Part shown: positions 1-8,065 of the stretch, piece after piece
Position numbering within the stretch: position 1 is the first letter of the stretch
How the letters are laid out: every line of letters starts with the position of its first letter
NCBI GenBank assembly: GCA_022712785.1
Contig: JAFLJX010000032.1
Coordinates: 1 to 14,961, forward strand
Length of the DNA: 14,961 bases
Origin: Mycoplasmatota bacterium
GTDB lineage: Bacteria; Bacillota_I; Bacilli_A; Izemoplasmatales; Izemoplasmataceae
Direction of reading: 5' to 3'
Notes under the pieces: model-generated
Database searches by the model: none
Seen by the model: only the letters and a program-made list of their open reading frames with translations
What the model was told of the DNA's origin: nothing
Program-made: the position numbers and the translations under genes

Positions 1-63
1 ATGAAATTCCGTCGTTTTACAAGAACTACATTTTCTGGTATAAAACTTGAATTGAAAGTATAA
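1..63 (+). CDS. Possible C-terminal end of a plus-strand gene (partial)
   Basis: The frame beginning at base 1 is open for 20 codons and ends at a TAA at 61-63. The first codon happens to be ATG, but no upstream sequence is visible, so this is more likely the tail of a longer gene than a 20-residue peptide. A hairpin with a T-rich tail follows 17 bases later, as expected after a gene end on this strand. The residues are basic and carry no recognisable motif. Another plus frame is also open here up to a TGA at 48-50, and the minus strand is open too, so even the frame is uncertain. Confidence 0.3.
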   Translation: MKFRRFTRTTFSGIKLELKV

Positions 64-79
64 CCTTAAAACAGACACG

Positions 80-142
80 AAAAAGAAAAGCCGTAAAGCT
101 TAAAATCAATTAAGATTTCATTTCTTTACAGCCTCTTTTTCT
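80..142. terminator. Imperfect hairpin, probable bidirectional terminator
   Basis: GTAAAG at 93-98 pairs with CTTTAC at 124-129, inside longer A-rich (80-90) and T-rich (132-142) arms that partly pair. An inner small hairpin, CTTAA at 99-103 with TTAAG at 110-114, stacks in the loop. T-rich tails exist on both strands. It could end the plus-strand gene finishing at 63 and the minus-strand operon finishing at 196. The rest of 143-195 shows nothing. Confidence 0.45.
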
Positions 143-195
143 TAGCCTCAATATCCTAAACATACTTAATAATTAAAAATATAAGTCATATCAAA

Positions 196-429
196 TTACT
201 CATTAAGTAACTTTTTGTTAACAAAAACTAACTGAATTAGAATGCCTATTACTGAAAATACTTGAAGTATTATACCAGTAATATGATAATTCTTACCATC
301 TACTGGATTCAATAAAGAGTAGCCAGCAAAAGTAAAATCAACCCCATTATCCATTGATGTCCCAGTGTTAAATAGAACAAGAAAAACAATAAATACAACA
401 ACATTAAATACTATAAATATATTTTTCAC
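196..429 (-). CDS. Small membrane protein with two helices, function unknown
   Basis: This is a 77-residue protein that I do not recognise. It has two hydrophobic segments, about residues 4-20 and 50-71, joined by a short polar loop of about 30 residues, and ends in a Lys-rich tail. It is therefore probably a two-pass membrane protein. The start codon is GTG (427-429 on the complementary strand). The ribosome binding site, AGGAAGG, lies inside the last codons of the upstream aminotransferase gene, only four bases separate the two genes, and translation is probably coupled. It may share a role with the aminotransferase, but nothing in the protein shows what that is. A small accessory or transport-associated membrane peptide is possible, as is an unrelated passenger. 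Confidence 0.75.
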   Translation of the reverse strand: MKNIFIVFNVVVFIVFLVLFNTGTSMDNGVDFTFAGYSLLNPVDGKNYHITGIILQVFSVIGILIQLVFVNKKLLNE

Positions 430-433
430 CTGA

Positions 434-1672
434 TCATTTCCTTCCTTTTAATTCTAAAATTCTTTTTGATAATCCTTTAAGTTTTCTTTTTGGAACGCTA
501 CAGATTGCAACTCTTAGCCCACCATCGACTTCAACTGTGAAAATATTAGCCTTTTGAAGTTTTAAATTTAAGGCTTCTTTCTCTTTATTATTAGGAACTT
601 TTATTGTAACAAAGAAACCTTCAACAAAAGGATATAGTTCTAAACCAACTTCTTTAGATTCAGAGACCATTATCTCTGCTCTTTCTTCTAAAAGATTAAC
701 ATATTTTTGTTTCTCCACTTTATATTTTTTAAGTAAGTATTCATCATGTGCAATCAAAGAAAACAATTTCATAGCACTATTATTTACCGTAGACCATATA
801 CTTCTTGCACTATATATTGCAGCATCTTTAAAATTTTGTAATTGTAACTTATCTTTTGTTATGACTATTTGTGCTCCAACACGTGTTCCATAAGCAGTTA
901 AAGTTTTAGAACATGAGAATGCAATAATTGTCATTACGTTTTTATTAAATCTATTATATTTTGCAAAGTGATTTTTCCAAGAATCACCTTCAACAGTATA
1001 ATCAACATATGCAATGTCATTAAGTAAAATAACTGGACCTTTGCTGCTTAAATCATTTAGAATATCTATAATATCATCCCACTCATCAGGTCTTAAAGAA
1101 TAACCTGTCGGATTATGACATGGATCGTTTATTATAACTAATACTTTTCCTTGAATATCCATAACTTCATTTAAAGACTTTTTAAAACCAAGTAAATCAA
1201 ATTCGCCATTTTTAAACATATTATAGTCAGTTAATGTTAAACCACATTCAATTGCCATTGTTTTATATGGACCCCACCCTTGTGAGGGCTTTAGAACAGT
1301 TTGTCCAGGACTCAAAATATTCTTAAAAGCACTACTAATAGCTCCAGCTCCCCCAGGAGTAGCAATTATTTCACATTTAATTTCTTCTTCTAGACCACCA
1401 AAAAGCCACTTATATACAGCGTCCCTAAAATCAGGGTTACCTTGAATTGAAGCAGCATATTTTGCTTTTTGAACATTATCAATTGTTTCATATGGTCCCC
1501 ACACATTATTAAGTGCTACAAACTTACCTTGCTCATCAAACAATGTACCTAAAGTTGCATTAACAACTTCATCTCCATACTTTTGTTTTGCAATATTTGC
1601 TGCAACTGCAGCTTTAAATACCTTATCAACCATTTTTTTTCCATTGCTTTTTTCATTCAGAAAAGTGTTCAT
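434..1672 (-). CDS. Class I (aspartate/aromatic type) PLP aminotransferase
   Basis: This 412-residue protein is predicted to be a cytoplasmic pyridoxal-phosphate aminotransferase. It shows the landmarks of the AspC/TyrB subgroup in order: GWGPYK near residue 132 (the aromatic residue stacking on PLP), DPCHNPTG at 183-190 (Asn188 region), the Asp219/Tyr222 pair in NDIAYVDY, SCSKTLTAYGTRVG with Lys256 as the Schiff-base lysine and Arg264 as a phosphate contact, and Arg387 in GGLRVAI as the likely substrate carboxylate arginine. Length is normal for the family. The ATG is preceded by AGAGGTG at good spacing. Substrate (aspartate, aromatic or another amino acid) cannot be told from sequence. It heads a two-gene unit with the small membrane protein downstream. 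Its stop is TGA, which helps argue for the standard code. Confidence 0.93.
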   Translation of the reverse strand: MNTFLNEKSNGKKMVDKVFKAAVAANIAKQKYGDEVVNATLGTLFDEQGKFVALNNVWGPYETIDNVQKAKYAASIQGNPDFRDAVYKWLFGGLEEEIKCEIIATPGGAGAISSAFKNILSPGQTVLKPSQGWGPYKTMAIECGLTLTDYNMFKNGEFDLLGFKKSLNEVMDIQGKVLVIINDPCHNPTGYSLRPDEWDDIIDILNDLSSKGPVILLNDIAYVDYTVEGDSWKNHFAKYNRFNKNVMTIIAFSCSKTLTAYGTRVGAQIVITKDKLQLQNFKDAAIYSARSIWSTVNNSAMKLFSLIAHDEYLLKKYKVEKQKYVNLLEERAEIMVSESKEVGLELYPFVEGFFVTIKVPNNKEKEALNLKLQKANIFTVEVDGGLRVAICSVPKRKLKGLSKRILELKGRK

Positions 1673-1820
1673 ACATTCACCTCTTTTTGTAGTATTTTAT
1701 ATATAGATAGTATATCATTTTTATAAATAAAAAGCACTAAAATAAACATGATTCAAAATTTATATATTATATATTATAAATCTATATTTTTATGATACAA
1801 TTAACTATAGGAGTGATACT
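1673..1820. promoter_or_regulatory. Divergent promoter region between aminotransferase and membrane protein genes
   Basis: This very AT-rich stretch must hold both promoters. For the plus gene the best -10 is TACAAT at 1796-1801 (or TATGAT at 1791-1796), with AGGAG at 1809-1813 as ribosome binding site. For the minus gene a TAAAAT about 21 bases before the ATG or a TATACT further up could serve. No convincing -35 box is seen for either, so the exact elements are weakly supported. Confidence 0.4.
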
Positions 1821-2798
1821 ATGATAGATAAAATCAGTAAAATATTATTGAAGAAATATGGGTATAAATTAGATTCACATAAAGTGTTATATGAAAAAAT
1901 AATAAAAAATAAATTACTATTTCCCTCAATTACTTTGTTTCTAATTGTGACGGTAATATATTTCACAACTGGAGCTTTTGACTTTATCATTTTAGCATTT
2001 GCATTTTTTATCTTAGTAATAGTACCACTAGCATTAAAAAAAGATGAAACTTATGATATTGTTATTATTACATCGGAATACATTATAAAGCAAACAACTA
2101 AGAGAAAAGTGTCTGCTATAAAGTTTGATGAGATTAAGAAATTTGGAACAGATAAAACTGGAGTAGTTCTTAAAGATGGTGAAAATGAAATATCTTTAGA
2201 CCCTTCTGTATTAGCAGAAGATATTCTGATAGTTATGGATATATTGGAAGCAAAAGGGAAAACCTTTGATAGAACTAAGGAATACATGATAAGACCAATT
2301 GAAATCATTATTACTGATGATGAGGTTAAGATTGTTGATGTAATAGTAGGAGAATCTACAACAGAAAAAATAGTCTCAGAACACTTTGGAACTTACGAAA
2401 TGCTTACTCCTGGATTTATAGATGATATTATATTATTAAATTCAGTAATAGAAGAGGCATATTTTAAAGATGATAATTTTTATATGAAAGTGTCTAGAAT
2501 TGAAGTCAAACAAGGACATCCTGAAAATACATTGTTTGAATCTCAAATTGCTAATGATTGTATTTTGATATTCGAACATGTAAATATATTAAAGTTACTT
2601 AAAAAAGGAGTTAGTGGATCGAAAGAAGAAGTTCTAGAAGATAAAGATAATTTTACAAAAGACATTAGAAAAGGCGTGATTGCAGATTGGAAATATCGTC
2701 AAAATGAAATTGATTTGCAAATTTACGTAGAACAATACATAATACTAGCTTCATTTGAATATGAAGAAGTAATCGTTGGGTGGAATAAATTTAATTAA
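1821..2798 (+). CDS. Membrane-anchored protein of unknown function
   Basis: This is a 325-residue protein that I do not recognise. Two adjacent hydrophobic segments (about residues 31-50 and 53-72) form a likely hairpin anchor, followed by a largely hydrophilic region rich in beta-type sequence. Residues about 76-145 (alternating hydrophobic residues, then a helix) look like the bacterial PH-like domain that often follows such an anchor; this is inference from layout, not a motif match. The rest (150-325) is acidic and probably cytoplasmic, with no catalytic motif. The ATG follows AGGAG at good spacing. It is a single-gene unit: its own promoter region lies upstream and a clean hairpin terminator starts at its stop codon. 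Confidence 0.8.
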   Translation: MIDKISKILLKKYGYKLDSHKVLYEKIIKNKLLFPSITLFLIVTVIYFTTGAFDFIILAFAFFILVIVPLALKKDETYDIVIITSEYIIKQTTKRKVSAIKFDEIKKFGTDKTGVVLKDGENEISLDPSVLAEDILIVMDILEAKGKTFDRTKEYMIRPIEIIITDDEVKIVDVIVGESTTEKIVSEHFGTYEMLTPGFIDDIILLNSVIEEAYFKDDNFYMKVSRIEVKQGHPENTLFESQIANDCILIFEHVNILKLLKKGVSGSKEEVLEDKDNFTKDIRKGVIADWKYRQNEIDLQIYVEQYIILASFEYEEVIVGWNKFN

Positions 2799-2820
2799 AA
2801 CAGCATTTGCTGTTTTTTTA
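2797..2820 (+). terminator. Intrinsic terminator of the 1821-2798 gene
   Basis: AAAACAGC (2797-2804) pairs perfectly with GCTGTTTT (2809-2816) around a four-base loop, and a run of T follows. The first arm touches the TAA stop codon. Confidence 0.85.
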
Positions 2821-2833
2821 ATGTCTTGATTCA

Positions 2834-2862
2834 TTGACTATGTACAACTATAAAAGTATAAT
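2834..2862 (+). promoter_or_regulatory. Strong sigma-A-type promoter of the MFS gene
   Basis: TTGACT (2834-2839) and a perfect TATAAT (2857-2862) are separated by exactly 17 bases. The predicted start of transcription, near 2868-2870, falls on the ribosome binding site AGAGGT (2868-2873), so the leader would be only about 11-13 bases. Confidence 0.8.
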
Positions 2863-2880
2863 AATATAGAGGTATAAATT

Positions 2881-4110
2881 ATGAATTCTACTAAGGAAAT
2901 AAAAAATCAAATAATGAAATTTAGTTTTTATGGGTTTCTAAAAAACTTACGTTTTTTTGATCCTTATTTATATTTATATTTTATAGAATCTGGACTAGAA
3001 TATACTGAAATAGGATTATTATTAGCAGTGAGAGAAATGATTATCTATCTTTTTGAAATACCCTCAGGTGTTCTTGCTGATAGATTTGGTAAAAAAACGG
3101 AATTAATAATTAGTTTTATGTTTTATATTGTATCATTTATCTTGTTCTATTTAGGAGACGGATTTATCGATTATATTGTAGCTATGGTGTTTTTCGGATT
3201 TGGTGAAGCATTCAGATCAGGAACTCATAAAGCAATGATAATGGCATATTTAGATAAAAACGATATTAAAGATTCTAAAAGTAAAGTATATGGGAAAACA
3301 AGATCATTTTCGCTTGTGGGCTCTACTATATCAAGTTTAATTTCTATAATCTTTATTATGACATTACCAAACTTATCATGGTTATTCATTATAGCAATAA
3401 TTCCATACATATTGGATATGATTCTAATTCTTACTTATCCAAGCTTCTTAAATGAAAGAATAGATAGTAGATTCAATTTAAAAGAGTTCTTAAAAGAAAA
3501 TGTTAGAGCTATTAAGTATGTTATGAGTAGTAAGAATATTAGGAATCTATTAATTGGTTCAGCAAGTTATAACGCTGGATTCAAATCAATTAAAGACTAC
3601 ATACAACCTTTGATAGTTTCGATTACGTTAAGTGTAGTTCTATTTAACAGTTATAGTGCTGAAGACAACACAAATATGTACTTAGGAATTATATACTCAG
3701 TTATTTATTTAATTAGTGCAATTGCTACTTACAACTCACATAAACTGACAAAATATATAAAAAGAGAAAAAATTGTAACTTTTATGTGGATTCTAAGTGG
3801 ATTATCATTGATTATACTTGCAATGTTTATAAATAATTTAGCTGTAATACTTGGTGTCTTCTTGTTACTATATATATTCCTAAATATTAGAAAACCTTTA
3901 GTAATTGAAAAAATAGGTAATTCAGTAGATAGCCAAAAAAGAGCGTCTGTTTTATCAATAGAAAGTCAGTTTACATCGCTACTAATTGCATTTTTTGCTC
4001 CACTATTAGGTTTAATCGCGGATGTTTACTCAATAAAATTGATGCTGATGATTGTTGGTATAACAATGACAGGTATATTTATTATTAGTCATTACAATAG
4101 AGATAATTAA
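2881..4110 (+). CDS. MFS transporter, substrate unknown
   Basis: This 409-residue integral membrane protein has about 11-12 hydrophobic segments, the usual length for the major facilitator superfamily. The loop after the second helix carries the family signature at residues 63-71 (GVLADRFGK), preceded by FEIPS. A second conserved-looking patch, GFGEAFRSGTHKA, at 106-118 resembles the central helix of bacterial drug- or metabolite-exporting members. A long cytoplasmic stretch around residues 190-220 divides the two halves. It is predicted to move a small molecule using an ion gradient; the substrate and direction cannot be told. It stands alone behind a strong promoter and ends at a terminator shared with the converging PEPCK operon. 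Confidence 0.88.
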   Translation: MNSTKEIKNQIMKFSFYGFLKNLRFFDPYLYLYFIESGLEYTEIGLLLAVREMIIYLFEIPSGVLADRFGKKTELIISFMFYIVSFILFYLGDGFIDYIVAMVFFGFGEAFRSGTHKAMIMAYLDKNDIKDSKSKVYGKTRSFSLVGSTISSLISIIFIMTLPNLSWLFIIAIIPYILDMILILTYPSFLNERIDSRFNLKEFLKENVRAIKYVMSSKNIRNLLIGSASYNAGFKSIKDYIQPLIVSITLSVVLFNSYSAEDNTNMYLGIIYSVIYLISAIATYNSHKLTKYIKREKIVTFMWILSGLSLIILAMFINNLAVILGVFLLLYIFLNIRKPLVIEKIGNSVDSQKRASVLSIESQFTSLLIAFFAPLLGLIADVYSIKLMLMIVGITMTGIFIISHYNRDN

Positions 4111-4144
4111 AAAACACATCGATTTGAACTAATAAAAACCAATA

Positions 4145-4170
4145 AAAAAAGGAACTTAAGTTCCTTTTTT
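4145..4170. terminator. Perfect palindromic bidirectional terminator
   Basis: A run of A, then GGAACTTAAGTTCC, then a run of T forms a perfect 26-bp palindrome. It lies between the converging MFS gene (ends 4110) and PEPCK gene (ends 4176), so it can end transcription from both sides. The 34 bases before it (4111-4144) hold nothing else. Confidence 0.92.
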
Positions 4171-4175
4171 ATGTT

Positions 4176-5804
4176 CTATTTCACTCTTTCAATTATACTT
4201 GCAATACTTTTTAAAGCTTCATCAGGAAGCTGATTATGTATTTGAAGATTATTAATGTAGTCAATTCGAGAATTCAGTCTTTTTAAAAAAAGGCTTTTAT
4301 ACTTGCTATTATTAAAATCTGGATTGAATCCTTTGATATCTACATATTTTATTTCTTCTAGTTTTCCAAGTTGTTGGAATATAATTTCATTTGCAACTAT
4401 TGACTCTATCAATCCTAATGTCATTTTTGGAGTAACTTTTTTATCCATAAAATAACCAGTATTTAACACATAACAATCAACGCCAGTATTAGCAAATAAA
4501 TCTTTGAATTTATTATAGTCATTTTTTAAAGGATATAATCTAAAAGGATTTGCATAAGGTTCAATAATTAATTTGTCAGAGTTAACACCATGTTCAGCAC
4601 TAGATCTTTTTGTAGCAAGTGTTGCACCTAATGTACTACCAAGAATACTTGAATTAATCTTCAAAATTGGAGGTAAAGTATCATCTTTCATAATCCAAAA
4701 GATTGCATCAATTTTGTTGTCAAATTTGTATGCTCTTTGTTTGGTCCAATATTTTGATTTTATAGCTCGTCCATTACCATTAGTAATATCTTCAGTTACT
4801 GGAACCAACTTATTATCAATATCATAAGTTACACCAACATTTTGCATTGTCAATAAGTACTTATTATCTTTACTGTCAGTTGGATAGTCTTGGACCTTAT
4901 CAAAGTATGATGGTTCAAGAGATATACTAGATCCATCTTTATTCGAAATTATAAAAGCATCATCATGTAATACTGTTACATCATACTTTCCACCATGTTT
5001 TGAGTGAGTAATTGTGCTTTTACCACTACCACTTAAACCAAACACTCCTGCAATAAATGTTTTATTGTCAGGTAAATTAAATCGTTTTTGTCCACCATGA
5101 CAAGATGTATAGTCCAATCTTGAAGCTACACTCCAAGCCATAGTTAAAGTTGCTTTTTTATGTTCTCCAAAGTATCTTAAACCTAGCAATGCACCACAAT
5201 TATTTTCGTGATCAAATATACTAATACCAGTATTAAAATCTTTTATATATTCGTCTGGATCTGAATAGAGATAAATATCTCCTTCAGAAATTATTTTTGA
5301 ATCTTTGTAAAGTCTATCCATTTCCATATTTTGGTTTTGGAAGTTAAGCATCCAAGAATACATTGTGTTCTCATAACCTTCAGGTATCAGAAGATGAGCT
5401 TTAACCATAAAATCTTCATGAAGTCCAACATAAGCAACAGCGTGATACATCTTTTTATTTCTCGAATTATATATAGAATCTCTTAATACTCTAGAGTAGT
5501 GGTCAGTGTTATCAGAATCAATTAATTGTCTAACTTTTGCTTGTCTTCCAGTTATAGTACCGTCATTATATATTAACACTTTTGCATCTGATGGCAGTCC
5601 TAACTCTGTAGCTTTATAAACTTCTAAATCTGATACAATTGCTCCCGATGAATTTTTTGCAAGTTCATAAGCTTGAGCAAGAGAAGTAATTTTGGTTACA
5701 TTATTTCTATAAAATGCTGTTTCTATAGTTGTTCTTATTCTATTGTAAAGTTTAGGTGTAGTTGTCCCTATATCTGACCTTTTTAAATTACTTATAGTTG
5801 ACAT
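4176..5804 (-). CDS. pckA: ATP-type phosphoenolpyruvate carboxykinase, divergent form
   Basis: The 542-residue protein is predicted to interconvert oxaloacetate plus ATP with PEP, CO2 and ADP in the cytoplasm. Family landmarks appear in order: RYFGEHKK (210-217), matching the metal-binding lysine region; TSCHGGQK (233-240), matching the MHCSANVG region with its histidine; the P-loop GLSGSGKST (256-264); HDDAF (280-284), replacing the usual GDDEH metal-binding motif; and ATKRSSAEHG (397-406), near the usual AGTE region. Length is normal, but several motifs differ from the enteric enzyme, so this belongs to a divergent clostridial-type branch. Activity is likely but not certain. It is last in the buk-ptb operon, 23 bases after ptb, with AAAGGAAG as binding site, and it is predicted to be under CcpA control. 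Confidence 0.87.
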   Translation of the reverse strand: MSTISNLKRSDIGTTTPKLYNRIRTTIETAFYRNNVTKITSLAQAYELAKNSSGAIVSDLEVYKATELGLPSDAKVLIYNDGTITGRQAKVRQLIDSDNTDHYSRVLRDSIYNSRNKKMYHAVAYVGLHEDFMVKAHLLIPEGYENTMYSWMLNFQNQNMEMDRLYKDSKIISEGDIYLYSDPDEYIKDFNTGISIFDHENNCGALLGLRYFGEHKKATLTMAWSVASRLDYTSCHGGQKRFNLPDNKTFIAGVFGLSGSGKSTITHSKHGGKYDVTVLHDDAFIISNKDGSSISLEPSYFDKVQDYPTDSKDNKYLLTMQNVGVTYDIDNKLVPVTEDITNGNGRAIKSKYWTKQRAYKFDNKIDAIFWIMKDDTLPPILKINSSILGSTLGATLATKRSSAEHGVNSDKLIIEPYANPFRLYPLKNDYNKFKDLFANTGVDCYVLNTGYFMDKKVTPKMTLGLIESIVANEIIFQQLGKLEEIKYVDIKGFNPDFNNSKYKSLFLKRLNSRIDYINNLQIHNQLPDEALKSIASIIERVK

Positions 5805-5827
5805 ATTATCTTCCTTTCATCAAGTAG

Positions 5828-6730
5828 TTATAAATCTACTACTAATGCTCCTAGAGCTATAGAATGAAACTTATTTAGTGTTGAATCGGCGCGACTTGTT
5901 AAAACAATTGGTTTTTTAGCACCAGCTATTACGCTTGCACTTTGAGCATTTCCTAAAAACATCATTGATTTATAGAAAACATTTCCTGATTCAATCTGTG
6001 GCATTATCAGGATATCTATATCTCCAGCAATTGGATCAGTTACTCCTTTATGAATTGCAGCTTCCTTGTTTATTGCGATATCAATTGCAAATGGGCCTCC
6101 AACAATACATCCCTTTAATATATTGTCTTTATTCATTTTTATTAATTCAACTGCATCAAGAGTAGCATCCATTTGAGGATTAACCTTTTCAACAGCAGCA
6201 ATTATTCCAACTTTTGGTGTTTCTAATCCTAAAGCATTTGCAATGACTATAGAATTCTCAATTATTTGCCTTTTTTCATCTAAATTAGGTTTTATATTCA
6301 TTGCTCCATCACTCATAAATATAAGTTTTGGGTGAGTACCAACCTCGATAACACTTACGTGTGAAATTCTATTATTTGTTCTTAAACCAAATTCTTTATT
6401 TAATGCAGCTCGTAAAATGATACTTGTATCTACTAAACCCTTCATTAAGAAGTAGTCTTTATCTGTATTTACAATTTTCACTGCTTGCAAACATGCTTCT
6501 GATTTATCTAGAATATTAACATAGTTATAATTAGTTGTTTCAATGTTTAATTTGTTTAGGATTTCCTTAATTAATTTAACATTACCAACCAAAATTCCTT
6601 TTACTATATTTTCTTTTCTTGCAAGCTCAACTGCTTTTAAAACGTGTTCATCTGCAGCACACGCTACCACGACTGTTTTAGTATTTATTTTTTTAGCTTT
6701 TTCTATCAATTCTTTAATAGACTTAACCAT
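5828..6730 (-). CDS. ptb: Phosphate butyryltransferase
   Basis: This 300-residue cytoplasmic enzyme should exchange CoA for phosphate on butyryl-CoA or a related short or branched acyl-CoA, giving acyl phosphate for Buk. Family features include MSDGAMNIKP (139-148), the GGPFAID segment (211-217) where many relatives have DGPFALD, the PQIESGN stretch (244-250) and the C-terminal AGAKKPIVLTSRADS (269-283) shared with phosphotransacetylases. Length matches clostridial Ptb. The neighbouring butyrate kinase gene supports butyryl rather than acetyl specificity. The gene follows buk by nine bases; the binding site AGGGGGAT overlaps the buk stop codon, which points to coupled translation. The order buk-ptb is the reverse of the familiar clostridial ptb-buk. 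Confidence 0.93.
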   Translation of the reverse strand: MVKSIKELIEKAKKINTKTVVVACAADEHVLKAVELARKENIVKGILVGNVKLIKEILNKLNIETTNYNYVNILDKSEACLQAVKIVNTDKDYFLMKGLVDTSIILRAALNKEFGLRTNNRISHVSVIEVGTHPKLIFMSDGAMNIKPNLDEKRQIIENSIVIANALGLETPKVGIIAAVEKVNPQMDATLDAVELIKMNKDNILKGCIVGGPFAIDIAINKEAAIHKGVTDPIAGDIDILIMPQIESGNVFYKSMMFLGNAQSASVIAGAKKPIVLTSRADSTLNKFHSIALGALVVDL

Positions 6731-6739
6731 GATATCCCC

Positions 6740-7810
6740 CTATAAATATTCTTTATATTTTTCTTGATTTGTAAGCACTCTTAGAGCTCCAAATGCCAAA
6801 GCTTCCATTTCATCTTCACCTGGAAAAACAAGAATATTACTAATAAATGAAACTCTTTCAGAAATTAATTTAATTATAGACTGGTCATACGATAATCCAC
6901 CTGTAATTACAATGGCATCAACCTTACCCTTAAGGACTGTAGCACAAGAACCAATTTCTTTAGCTATTTGATAGCACATTACTTCCAGCATAAACAAGGC
7001 TTCCTTATCTCCAGCTTTAATTCTGTTACCAATTTCTAGACCGTCATTAGTTCCAAGATAAGCAACAAGTCCACCGTTGCCGTAGTTCTTTCTTATGATC
7101 TCTTTTAATGTATAATTACCACTAAATGCCATTTTATAAAGAGGGCCACTAGGTAATCCACCACTACGTTCTGGTGACATTGGACCATCACCATCAAGAG
7201 CGTTATTTACATCAATAACTCTTCCTAATTCATGAGCACCAACACTAACTCCTCCACCTAAATGAGCAACTATTAAATTTAATTCCTTATAATCTTTACC
7301 TAAATCAGAAGCTGCTTTTAAAGCAACTGCTTTTTGGTTTAGAGCGTGAAATAAGCTTTGTCTTTTTATTTCTGGAATACCTGTAAATCTTGCTATGTCA
7401 TTCATCTCGTCTACTGCAACTGGGTCAACGATGAATGAAGGTTTATTTATAGAGTCTGCAAGTTCTTTTGCTAACACACATCCAAGGTTAGAAGCATGCT
7501 CTCCTCTTGGAGCGGCTTTTATATAATCTATCATTAAATTATTCACTAAATATGTGCCGCCTTCTATAGGTTTTAACATTCCACCTCGCCCAACAATTGC
7601 ATCAAACTCATTTATATCTATTTTACTCTCTTCAAGAGCACTTAAAATAGCTTCTTTTCTAAATTCATATTGATCAATAATTTTATCAAAAGAAGATATG
7701 TATTCTGTGCTATGTTTAATGTTCTTTTTGAATATTTGTTCCTTCTCAAGATAAACTGCAATTTTAGTTGAAGTAGACCCTGGGTTTATTGCTAATATTT
7801 TATGTTTCAT
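6740..7810 (-). CDS. buk: Butyrate kinase
   Basis: The 356-residue protein belongs to the acetate/butyrate kinase (ASKHA) fold and should interconvert acyl phosphate plus ADP with acid plus ATP. Visible motifs are the N-terminal phosphate loop INPGSTSTK (8-16), GRGG (74-77), HLGGGVSVGAH (183-193), DGDGPMSPERSGGLP (206-220), ITGGLSYD (302-309) and the PGEDEMEALAFGALR end (330-344). The length and the MSPERSGGLP motif fit butyrate kinase rather than the longer acetate kinase; isobutyrate or other branched acids are possible substrates. The ATG is preceded by a strong GAGGAGG site. It is the first gene of buk-ptb-pckA, with the cre-bearing promoter 50 bases upstream. The stop is TAG. Confidence 0.95.
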   Translation of the reverse strand: MKHKILAINPGSTSTKIAVYLEKEQIFKKNIKHSTEYISSFDKIIDQYEFRKEAILSALEESKIDINEFDAIVGRGGMLKPIEGGTYLVNNLMIDYIKAAPRGEHASNLGCVLAKELADSINKPSFIVDPVAVDEMNDIARFTGIPEIKRQSLFHALNQKAVALKAASDLGKDYKELNLIVAHLGGGVSVGAHELGRVIDVNNALDGDGPMSPERSGGLPSGPLYKMAFSGNYTLKEIIRKNYGNGGLVAYLGTNDGLEIGNRIKAGDKEALFMLEVMCYQIAKEIGSCATVLKGKVDAIVITGGLSYDQSIIKLISERVSFISNILVFPGEDEMEALAFGALRVLTNQEKYKEYL

Positions 7811-7860
7811 ATGCTCCTCCTCAGAAGAATAAAATAGTATTTTTCAAAAATCACGACTAC

Positions 7861-7889
7861 ATTATAACATGATAGCGTTTTCACTACAA
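7861..7889 (-). promoter_or_regulatory. Promoter of the buk-ptb-pckA operon
   Basis: Read on the minus strand, TTGTAG (7889-7884) and a perfect TATAAT (7866-7861) are spaced by 17 bases. The -35 matches the consensus only in its TTG. Transcription should start near 7854, giving a leader of about 44 bases that contains an odd palindrome, ATTTTT-C-AAAAAT (7839-7851). Confidence 0.72.
7870..7883 (-). promoter_or_regulatory. CcpA operator (cre) in the spacer of the buk promoter
   Basis: On the minus strand the sequence is TGAAAACGCTATCA. It matches the low-GC Gram-positive cre consensus TGWAANCGNTNWCA at every fixed position. It fills the spacer between the -35 and -10 boxes, where CcpA binding would block RNA polymerase. 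The AAAACGC half is mirrored at 7894-7900, making an inverted repeat (7875-7900) around the -35 box. Repression during sugar excess is the expected effect; whether this organism has CcpA cannot be seen here. Confidence 0.75.
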
Positions 7890-8065
7890 CCCCAAAACGC
7901 AATTATTTAAGCAATGTTATAAATTGGCTTGTATAAACGAAAAGCAGAGGTTATTTGTGTATAAAAATCTATAAAAAAATCAGTATATTTTGATATTAAA
8001 TAAATGTAGGCTCATATATGACCTTTCCATCCTATTTATTATTATATAGTATATATATATGTAAA

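Noticed and set aside
7931..7952. Second cre-like sequence (TATAAACG...)
   Set aside because: It fails four fixed positions of the consensus, including the G of TG and the final CA.
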